Origin: an uncultured Bacteroides sp.
GTDB lineage: Bacteria > Bacteroidota > Bacteroidia > Bacteroidales > Bacteroidaceae
Direction: 5' to 3'
Length of the DNA: 64,000 nucleotides
NCBI RefSeq assembly: GCF_963677715.1
Contig: NZ_OY782495.1
Coordinates: 2,036,001-2,100,000, forward strand
Positions 26,339 through 33,360 of this stretch are shown here, piece after piece (position 1 is the first letter of the stretch; each line of letters opens with the position of its first letter). The notes under the pieces were generated by a model. The model searched no databases and had not been told where the DNA came from. It saw only the letters and a program-made list of their open reading frames with translations. The translations under genes were made by a program, and so were the position numbers.

Positions 26339-27394
26339 ATGATAAAAGTGATTGTCGATAACAAAATACCTTATATTAATAAGGCTATAGAGAACATAGC
26401 CGACGAAGTTGTATACTTACCCGGCAAAGATTTCACCTCGGAGTCGGTGAAGGATGCCGATGCATTGATTGTTCGCACACGCACGCACTGCAACCGTAAC
26501 CTGCTGGAAGGAAGCCGCGTCAAATTCATTGCTACAGCCACTATTGGCTATGATCACATAGACGCTGATTATTGCCGTGAAAGAGATATAGCATGGACCA
26601 ATGCTCCGGGTTGCAACGCAGCCTCGGTAGCACAATACATAGAATCCGCTCTATTATTGTTGCATTCCATGCAAAAGATTAACATAAATGCGGCAACGAT
26701 AGGTATTGTGGGCGCAGGCAATGTAGGAAGTAAAGTGCAGGTTGTTGCTCAAAAACTAGGCATACGTGTTCTCGTTAATGACCTTCCCCGCCAAGACAAA
26801 GAAGGAAATGCCAGTTTCACCGACTTGCATACCATTGCAAGCGAATGCAACATAATCACCTTTCACACTCCATTGAATAGCGCTGGCAAGTATAAAACGC
26901 TTCATCTGGCCAACGAAGAGTTCTTTAACTCTTTAAAGAAAAAGCCAATCATCATCAATACCTCGCGTGGAGAAGTCATTGAAACAAAAGCGTTGCTGCA
27001 TGCTTTGAATTCGGGTATTATAGCTGATGCCATAATTGACGTATGGGAGAAAGAACCGGATATTAACCCCGAATTATTGAACAAAGCCTTCATTGCCACT
27101 CCGCATATAGCAGGATATTCGGCAGATGGAAAAGCAAATGCAACACGCATGGCATTAGAGGCCTTATGCAATCATTTCGAAATAAAACCTGATTTTAAGA
27201 TCGTGCCTCCGCTACCGGATACAAACACCATTTATGCAGCCAATGAAGCAGAAGCTTTATTGAAGATATACAATCCGTTGGTTGACAGTGATGCATTGAA
27301 AGCGCATCCCGAGCTTTTTGAGCAGTTGCGGGGAGATTATCCATTAAGAAGAGAAGCCGAAGCCTATAACATCATCCTCGGCCCTACCATATAG
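26339..27394 (+). CDS. pdxB: erythronate-4-phosphate dehydrogenase
   Basis: PdxB oxidises 4-phospho-erythronate in the DXP-dependent pyridoxal 5'-phosphate pathway. The 351 residues contain the D-2-hydroxyacid dehydrogenase fold: ATATIGYDHID, the NAD site GIVGAGNVGSKV (about 118-129), catalytic Arg in INTSRGEVIE, Glu in DVWEKEPDINPELL, and His in IATPHIAGYS. The C-terminal dimerisation part is shorter than in E. coli, as usual in Bacteroidetes. The gene stands alone. Confidence 0.93.
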   Translation: MIKVIVDNKIPYINKAIENIADEVVYLPGKDFTSESVKDADALIVRTRTHCNRNLLEGSRVKFIATATIGYDHIDADYCRERDIAWTNAPGCNAASVAQYIESALLLLHSMQKININAATIGIVGAGNVGSKVQVVAQKLGIRVLVNDLPRQDKEGNASFTDLHTIASECNIITFHTPLNSAGKYKTLHLANEEFFNSLKKKPIIINTSRGEVIETKALLHALNSGIIADAIIDVWEKEPDINPELLNKAFIATPHIAGYSADGKANATRMALEALCNHFEIKPDFKIVPPLPDTNTIYAANEAEALLKIYNPLVDSDALKAHPELFEQLRGDYPLRREAEAYNIILGPTI

Positions 27395-27426
27395 TATTTC
27401 GGAAGCCATTTATATGACCGGGCATA

Positions 27427-28011
27427 TCAGCCGATATTCCCTGATGAGCCAACCACTTTCTCTATGATTCGAGGATAATGCATATATTCCAGCGCATGCA
27501 CTTTTTCGGCTACATCGGCAGCTGTGTCATCGGGCAACACGGCACAAGTTGTTTGAAAAACAATGCCTCCTTCATCATAGTGTTCATTCACATAATGAAT
27601 GGTAATGCCACTTTCTTTTTCCCCTGAAGCCACAACGGCCTCGTGTACTTTGCCTCCATACATGCCCTTTCCCCCGAACTTGGGCAATAGAGAAGGGTGA
27701 ATATTTATAATTTTATTCGGATAAGCATGCAACAACGGTTCCGGGATACGAAGCAGAAAGCCTGCCAAAACAATAAAGTCTATGTGGTAAGTAGCCAGCA
27801 AAGCAAGAATTTCATATCCACTTTCCCATTCTGCTTTAGGAAACACGGCAAAAGGCACTTCTAAGCGTTGCGCACGCCCAAGTACAGGTGCATTGCACTT
27901 ATTAGAAAGCACTAATTCTATACCAAGTAAGCTGCTGTCATTAAAATAGCGAATAATATTCTCGGCATTCGAACCGGAACCTGAAGCGAAAATAGCGATG
28001 CTTTTCTTCAT
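27427..28011 (-). CDS. purN: phosphoribosylglycinamide formyltransferase
   Basis: This enzyme transfers a formyl group from 10-formyltetrahydrofolate to GAR in purine synthesis. The 194 residues include IAIFASGSGSNAENII (phosphate-binding), the folate-site segment VLAGFLLRIPEPLL, the catalytic Asn and His in INIHPSLLPKFGGKGMYG, and HYVNEHYDEGGIVFQ with the catalytic Asp. It is convergent with pdxB and divergent from acpP. Confidence 0.94.
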   Translation of the reverse strand: MKKSIAIFASGSGSNAENIIRYFNDSSLLGIELVLSNKCNAPVLGRAQRLEVPFAVFPKAEWESGYEILALLATYHIDFIVLAGFLLRIPEPLLHAYPNKIINIHPSLLPKFGGKGMYGGKVHEAVVASGEKESGITIHYVNEHYDEGGIVFQTTCAVLPDDTAADVAEKVHALEYMHYPRIIEKVVGSSGNIG

Positions 28012-28077
28012 AATTAGCCGTTATTTTGCACAAAAGAGTGAAATTTGTGCAAAAGCTTGCATTTATTTAATCAAATA

Positions 28078-28109
28078 TTTGCTCAGAACAATAAATATTT
28101 ATTCCTTTG
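28078..28109 (+). promoter_or_regulatory. candidate promoter of acpP-fabF-rnc
   Basis: A TTTG at 28078-28081 and TTCCTTTG at 28102-28109, spaced 20 bases apart, match the Bacteroides -33 (TTTG) and -7 (TAnnTTTG) elements with one mismatch. The site lies 51 bases before the acpP start. Confidence 0.5.
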
Positions 28110-28160
28110 CACCGCAAATTTAAAGAAATAAAACTAATTATTAATTAAAAACTTAAAGTT

Positions 28161-28397
28161 ATGTCTGAAATTGCATCAAGAGTGAAAGCGATTATCGTTG
28201 ATAAATTAGGCGTAGAAGAATCAGAAGTTACTATCGAAGCTAGCTTCACAAACGACTTAGGAGCTGATTCTCTTGACACTGTAGAACTTATCATGGAATT
28301 CGAGAAAGAATTCGGTATCTCTATCCCAGATGATCAAGCAGAAAAGATCGGAACTGTAGGTGACGCTGTGTCTTACATCGAAGAACACGCAAAGTAA
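28161..28397 (+). CDS. acpP: acyl carrier protein
   Basis: The 78-residue acidic protein carries growing fatty acids on a 4'-phosphopantetheine arm. The attachment Ser is in [12 protein letters not shown], and the helical bundle and length are standard. It is 15 bases upstream of fabF and leads the acpP-fabF-rnc order common in bacteria. Its codon use is clean and strongly biased, as expected for a highly expressed gene. Confidence 0.98.
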   Translation: MSEIASRVKAIIVDKLGVEESEVTIEASFTNDLGADSLDTVELIMEFEKEFGISIPDDQAEKIGTVGDAVSYIEEHAK

Positions 28398-28412
28398 TCT
28401 GTTTTTCATAAT

Positions 28413-29675
28413 ATGGAATTAAAAAGAGTCGTAGTAACAGGTCTTGGCGCCATTACTCCCATTGGCAACAACGTTCCAGATTTCTGGGAAAATCTTGTGA
28501 ACGGAGTTAGCGGAGCAGGGCCTATTACTCATTTCGATGCATCGCTATTTAAGACCCAGTTTGCATGTGAAGTTAAAGACTTCGATGTAACCAAGTACAT
28601 GGACCGCAAAGAGGCAAGAAAGATGGATTTGTACACACAATTCGCCGTTGTTGTTGCCAGAGAAGCTGTTACTGACTCCGGGCTTAATATAGAGAATGAA
28701 GACCTGAACAAAATCGGTGTTATATTCGGTGCCGGCATTGGAGGAATTAGTACGTTTGAAGAAGAGATTGCACAATATTACCTCAATAAGGAAAAAGGAC
28801 CACGATTTAATCCGTTCTTCATTCCTAAAATGATTTCAGATATTGCTGCCGGACAGATTTCAATCATGTATGGTTTTCACGGGCCTAACTACGCCACATG
28901 CTCTGCCTGTGCCACCTCGACCAACGCCATTGCCGATGCATTTAACCTGATTCGTTTAGGTAAAGCAAACGTAATAGTTAGCGGGGGGGCTGAAGCAGCC
29001 ATTACTCAAGGAGGCATGGGTGGCTTCAATGCCATGCACGCCATTTCTACCCGTAATGATGAGCCACAAAAGGCTTCACGCCCATTCAGTGCATCACGCG
29101 ATGGATTTGTGATGGGAGAAGGTGGAGGCTGCATTATTCTTGAAGAATTGGAACATGCCAAAGCACGTGGAGCTAAAATCTATGCAGAAGTAGCCGGAAC
29201 AGGATTATCTGCAGATGCTTACCATCTTACCGCTTCTCATCCGGAAGGCCTTGGAGCCAAACTGGTAATGAGAAACGCATTGGAAGATGCAGAAATGCAA
29301 CCGGAAGATATTGATTATATCAATGTTCACGGTACATCCACTCCGGTTGGAGACATTTCGGAAGCTAAAGCAATTAAGGAAGTATTTGGCGAGCATGCCT
29401 TTAAATTGAATATCAGTTCAACTAAATCCATGACCGGTCATTTACTGGGTGCCGCCGGTGCGGTAGAAGCCATAGCCAGTATTCTGGCCATCAGAGATGG
29501 AATTGTGCCTCCGACAATTAATCATGCTGAAGGTGATAATGACGAAAACATTGACTACAACCTTAATCTCACGTTCAACAAAGCACAGAAGCGTGAAATT
29601 AATGTTACCCTTTCCAACACATTCGGATTCGGTGGTCACAATGCTTGTGTTATTTTCAAAAAATACGCAGAATAA
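28413..29675 (+). CDS. fabF: beta-ketoacyl-ACP synthase II
   Basis: FabF condenses malonyl-ACP with acyl-ACP in fatty acid elongation. At 420 residues it has the thiolase fold with nucleophile Cys in ATCSACATSTNA (about 163), catalytic His in VHGTSTPVGD (about 304) and second His in TKSMTGHLLGAAGAVEA (about 341), plus the C-terminal NTFGFGGHN. It lies between acpP and rnc in the same transcription unit. Confidence 0.98.
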   Translation: MELKRVVVTGLGAITPIGNNVPDFWENLVNGVSGAGPITHFDASLFKTQFACEVKDFDVTKYMDRKEARKMDLYTQFAVVVAREAVTDSGLNIENEDLNKIGVIFGAGIGGISTFEEEIAQYYLNKEKGPRFNPFFIPKMISDIAAGQISIMYGFHGPNYATCSACATSTNAIADAFNLIRLGKANVIVSGGAEAAITQGGMGGFNAMHAISTRNDEPQKASRPFSASRDGFVMGEGGGCIILEELEHAKARGAKIYAEVAGTGLSADAYHLTASHPEGLGAKLVMRNALEDAEMQPEDIDYINVHGTSTPVGDISEAKAIKEVFGEHAFKLNISSTKSMTGHLLGAAGAVEAIASILAIRDGIVPPTINHAEGDNDENIDYNLNLTFNKAQKREINVTLSNTFGFGGHNACVIFKKYAE

Positions 29676-29679
29676 CATC

Positions 29680-30597
29680 GTGTTACGTAATAAAATAGAT
29701 AAGATGAGACTCCTGTTCCGTAAGGACAGAGAGTCTTATTTTTGTTTTTATCAGATACTGGGCTTTTATCCCCGTAACATCCGGATATACGAACAGGCAC
29801 TCCTGCACAAATCAACTTCTTTGCGCTCGGAAAAAGGAAGGCCGCTAAACAACGAACGACTTGAATTTCTGGGTGATGCCATACTCGATGCCATCATTGC
29901 CGATATTGTTTATCGGCATTTCGACGGCAAAAAAGAAGGATTCTTAACCAATACCCGATCTAAGATTGTGCAGCGCGAAACATTGAACAAGCTCGCTGTA
30001 GAGATAGGATTGGACAAGCTAATCAAATTTACCACACGCTCTTCATCACATAACAGCTACATGTACGGCAATGCTTTCGAAGCATTCATCGGTGCCATTT
30101 ATATGGATCGGGGCTACGAACGTTGCAAGAAGTTTCTGGAAGAAAAAATAATCAGCCGCTACATTGATCTGGACACGCTCTCGCGCAAAGAGGTTAATTT
30201 CAAGTCGAAGCTGATAGAATGGAGCCAGAAGAACAAAATGGAAGTTTCCTTCGAACTTATTAAGCAGTTCCTCGATCAGGATTCCAATCCTGTATTTCAG
30301 ACGGAAGTGCTGATTGAAAATGTGTCAACCGGCACAGGAGTAGGATATTCTAAAAAAGAATCGCAGCAGAACGCTTCGGAGATGGCGTTGAAGATAATCA
30401 AAGACCGGCCGGAATTCATAGCCGAAATAGAAGAAGCGAAAGCTCTGCAGGCCGTACCGACAGAAGAAACGCAAGACGAAGAACAGTTTGTGGAGGTAGA
30501 AGGTATTGTAGCAGACGAAAAGAAGAACACAGAAGAAGAAACGGTTACTTCCCTTTCAGATCAAACGCTGGCAACAACGCTCGAAGGATCTTTGTGA
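29680..30597 (+). CDS. rnc: ribonuclease III
   Basis: RNase III cuts double-stranded RNA. The catalytic domain has the signature NERLEFLGDAILDAII with the metal-binding acids, and a second acidic cluster in NAFEAFIGAIYMD. A double-stranded RNA-binding domain follows (about 185-250: NFKSKLIEWSQKNKMEVSFE). An acidic C-terminal extension of about 60 residues (EETQDEEQFVEVEG) is less common. I chose the GTG at 29680, four bases after fabF, because it adds VLRNKIDK, a basic start that I recall from Bacteroides orthologues; the ATG at 29704 is the alternative. Much longer starts inside fabF are rejected. Confidence 0.93.
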   Translation: MLRNKIDKMRLLFRKDRESYFCFYQILGFYPRNIRIYEQALLHKSTSLRSEKGRPLNNERLEFLGDAILDAIIADIVYRHFDGKKEGFLTNTRSKIVQRETLNKLAVEIGLDKLIKFTTRSSSHNSYMYGNAFEAFIGAIYMDRGYERCKKFLEEKIISRYIDLDTLSRKEVNFKSKLIEWSQKNKMEVSFELIKQFLDQDSNPVFQTEVLIENVSTGTGVGYSKKESQQNASEMALKIIKDRPEFIAEIEEAKALQAVPTEETQDEEQFVEVEGIVADEKKNTEEETVTSLSDQTLATTLEGSL

Positions 30598-30669
30598 CGC
30601 ACCCATCCGATCACTAATTAAATAAAAGGATGCTTTGCCGCACCCTTCTCCAAGCTTCCGACCGCTTTG

Positions 30670-31686
30670 TTACCCGAAACAAATCCCCATTCGCCGACCC
30701 TGAACCACCAAATCATGGTCTTCAGTCACCAACTTCGATTTTCCGGCTACCTCTTCTAACGGAATAGAAGAAATATCATCACCCACCAGCGCAACCATAC
30801 GTCCAAACTGCCCATTGGCAATCAGCTCGGTAGCATGCCCGCCCATGCGGGTAGAAAGATTACGATCAAAGGGTGTGGGCGAACCTCCCCGCTGAATATA
30901 TCCCAATACCGTTTCGCGGGTTTCGATGCCTGTTTCACGTTCTATCTCCTGAGCAATATATTCCGCAGCACGTTTATATCCGTCCGTTTGTATACCTTCG
31001 GCTACGACCACAATTGAGTAAGGTTTGCCTCGCCTGAGGCGATTCATTATCGTTTCGTTAATCGATTCAAGCCGATAAGGTATCTCAGGCACTAGTATCA
31101 CGTCTCCTCCGCCGGCCATGCCCGAGTAGAGAGCAATCCATCCGGCTTTATGCCCCATTACCTCAATCACCATCACGCGTTTATGAGAACTGGCGGTAGA
31201 GTGCAATCGGTCGATAGCATCCGTAGCAATGCTTACGGCCGAGTCGAAACCAAAAGAGATATCGGTGCCCCAAATGTCGTTATCAATCGTTTTGGGAACA
31301 GAAACAATGTTGACCCCCATCGCAGCAAACTTAGCCGCTGTTTTCTGTGTGCCGTTGCCTCCGATGCACACAATACAATCCAGCCCCAGTTCTTTGATAT
31401 TTTGCTCTATTATTGCAGGTTTATTTACATCCGGATCAACCCCTTTTTTCTTAAAAGGTTTCTCCCGGGAAGTGCCGAGCATCGTTCCCCCCTGATTGAG
31501 CAAGCCGGATAAAGATTTGTCTGTAAAGGTTTCGACATCTTTATCCAATAGTCCCTGAAAGCCACTATGTATGCCAATAACTTCCATACCATAGTGGTTT
31601 ATGGCCGTCTTGCAAACGCCGCGAATCGTCGCATTGATACCCGGACAGTCGCCACCTGAAGTCAATATACCTATTCTCATACTCAT
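30670..31686 (-). CDS. pfkA: 6-phosphofructokinase
   Basis: The enzyme phosphorylates fructose 6-phosphate in glycolysis. The 338 residues contain GILTSGGDCPGIN, GGNGTQKTAAKF, PKTIDNDIWGTD, VMVIEVMGHKAGWIAL and GYIQRGGSPTPFDR. At the two positions that separate phosphoryl donors, it has Gly (GGNGT, as in ATP enzymes) but Lys (PKTIDND, as in PPi enzymes). This combination is known in ATP-using clades such as the trypanosomal enzyme, so ATP is likelier but PPi is not excluded. The start may be ATG 31686 or ATG 31680. Confidence 0.95.
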   Translation of the reverse strand: MSMRIGILTSGGDCPGINATIRGVCKTAINHYGMEVIGIHSGFQGLLDKDVETFTDKSLSGLLNQGGTMLGTSREKPFKKKGVDPDVNKPAIIEQNIKELGLDCIVCIGGNGTQKTAAKFAAMGVNIVSVPKTIDNDIWGTDISFGFDSAVSIATDAIDRLHSTASSHKRVMVIEVMGHKAGWIALYSGMAGGGDVILVPEIPYRLESINETIMNRLRRGKPYSIVVVAEGIQTDGYKRAAEYIAQEIERETGIETRETVLGYIQRGGSPTPFDRNLSTRMGGHATELIANGQFGRMVALVGDDISSIPLEEVAGKSKLVTEDHDLVVQGRRMGICFG

Positions 31687-31733
31687 TTAACGATATTTTC
31701 GGGGTAAAGATAGAAAAAAAAGATAAATAAGGT

Positions 31734-31741
31734 TACTTTTG
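31734..31741 (+). promoter_or_regulatory. candidate promoter -7 element of the GH3-family gene
   Basis: TACTTTTG matches TAnnTTTG and lies 29 bases before the start codon at 31771. Confidence 0.5.
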
Positions 31742-31770
31742 TACTGTCAAACGTTATTTCACAACCGATA

Positions 31771-33282
31771 ATGAATAGCACGAAAATAATAAGTAAACTT
31801 TTTAATGCACGCTTAAAGGAAATAGATCTCTTTGCTACCCAAGCGGGAGAAATACAGCATCGGGTATTTAATCGCTTACTTAAACAAGCTGCAAACACTG
31901 AATGGGGAAGAAAATATGACTATAAATCCATTTTAAACTATGAAGAGTTTAAGATGCGCCTTCCCATACAAACTTATGACGACGTAAAGCCTTATGTAGA
32001 AAGACTTCGTGCAGGAGAACAGAACCTTATCTGGCCTTCGAAGATAGAATGGTTTGCCAAATCATCGGGCACAACGAACGATAAAAGCAAGTTCCTTCCT
32101 GTGAGCAAAGAAGCGTTGCAGGATATTCATTACCGGGGTGGCAAGGATGCTGTTGCCCTCTACTTCAGAATGAATCCGGAAAGTCGCATCTTCTCCGGAA
32201 AGGGATTGATTCTGGGCGGGAGTCACAGCCACAACATGGGCTTCGACCACAGTTTGGTAGGAGATTTATCGGCCATTTTGATACAAAACGTCAATCCGCT
32301 GGTAAACCTTATCCGGGTGCCGGGCAAAAAGATTGCCCTGATGAGCGAATGGGAAAGCAAAATAGAAGCAATAGCCAATAGTACCATACACACCAACGTA
32401 ACCAACCTTTCGGGAGTGCCGTCATGGTTTTTGGTGCTTATTAAACGCATTTTGGAAAAGACAGGGAAACAAACGCTGGAAGAGGTGTGGCCCAACCTGG
32501 AAGTTTTCTTTCACGGCGGCGTAAGCTTCACTCCTTATCGCGACCAGTACCAACAGGTCATCCATTCTCAGAACATGCATTATGTAGAGACATACAATGC
32601 ATCCGAAGGATACTTCGGTACTCAAACCGACTTTGCCGATCCGGCCATGCTGCTTATGATCGACTACGGAATTTTTTATGAGTTCATACCCCTAGAGGAA
32701 GTAGGAAAAACAAATCCGCGGGCCTATTGCCTGGAAGAGGTGGAACTCAATAAGAACTATGCCATGGTCATCTCTACGTCGTGCGGACTGTGGAGGTACA
32801 TGATTGGCGATACGATTAAGTTTACCGGCAACCGGCCTTACAAGTTTGTGATTACCGGCCGCACCAAGCATTTCATTAACGCCTTTGGTGAGGAGCTGAT
32901 AATCGACAATGCAGAAAAAGGACTGGCCAAGGCTTGTGCCGTTACCGGCGCACAGGTTTGCGAGTATTCCGCCGCTCCTGTTTTTATGGATTCGAACGCC
33001 AAGTGCAGGCACCAATGGATCATTGAATTTGCTAAAAGGCCCGATTCTATCGAGCATTTTGCCGAGATTCTCGATGTAACGCTCAAGGAAGTAAACTCCG
33101 ACTATGAAGCAAAGCGCTGGAAAGACATCGCTTTGCAACCCCTAGAAGTGATACCGGCTCGCAAGGGCTTGTTTCACGATTGGCTCAAAGACAAAGGAAA
33201 ACTGGGAGGCCAGCACAAAGTGCCTCGTTTAAGCAACAACAGGCAATACATTGAAGAAATGCTTTTGCTGAACCAGGCTTAA
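31771..33282 (+). CDS. GH3 auxin-responsive promoter family protein (ANL superfamily ligase-like)
   Basis: The 503-residue protein is a bacterial member of the GH3 family; here GH3 means the plant acyl-acid amido synthetases, not glycoside hydrolase 3. Motifs are the ATP-binding FAKSSGTTNDKSKFLPVS (about 95-112), YNASEGYFGTQ (acyl-adenylate region) and ISTSCGLWRYMIGDTIKF with FVITGRTKHFINAFGEELI before the mobile C-terminal domain. Plant relatives conjugate hormones to amino acids; the bacterial substrate is unknown. It lies 38-78 bases upstream of the SNF2 helicase gene and may be co-transcribed. Confidence 0.9.
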   Translation: MNSTKIISKLFNARLKEIDLFATQAGEIQHRVFNRLLKQAANTEWGRKYDYKSILNYEEFKMRLPIQTYDDVKPYVERLRAGEQNLIWPSKIEWFAKSSGTTNDKSKFLPVSKEALQDIHYRGGKDAVALYFRMNPESRIFSGKGLILGGSHSHNMGFDHSLVGDLSAILIQNVNPLVNLIRVPGKKIALMSEWESKIEAIANSTIHTNVTNLSGVPSWFLVLIKRILEKTGKQTLEEVWPNLEVFFHGGVSFTPYRDQYQQVIHSQNMHYVETYNASEGYFGTQTDFADPAMLLMIDYGIFYEFIPLEEVGKTNPRAYCLEEVELNKNYAMVISTSCGLWRYMIGDTIKFTGNRPYKFVITGRTKHFINAFGEELIIDNAEKGLAKACAVTGAQVCEYSAAPVFMDSNAKCRHQWIIEFAKRPDSIEHFAEILDVTLKEVNSDYEAKRWKDIALQPLEVIPARKGLFHDWLKDKGKLGGQHKVPRLSNNRQYIEEMLLLNQA

Positions 33283-33360
33283 CAAAAACCACTCTTAATA
33301 TTAAACTACGGCATTTGCACTGTGAAAAGTCCAAAAGACCGATACACAGACAAGGAAAGA

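Noticed and set aside
29497-29679. Longer start for RNase III inside fabF
   Set aside because: It would overlap 179 bases of fabF and add a non-homologous N-terminus; the start at 29680 or 29704 fits the family.
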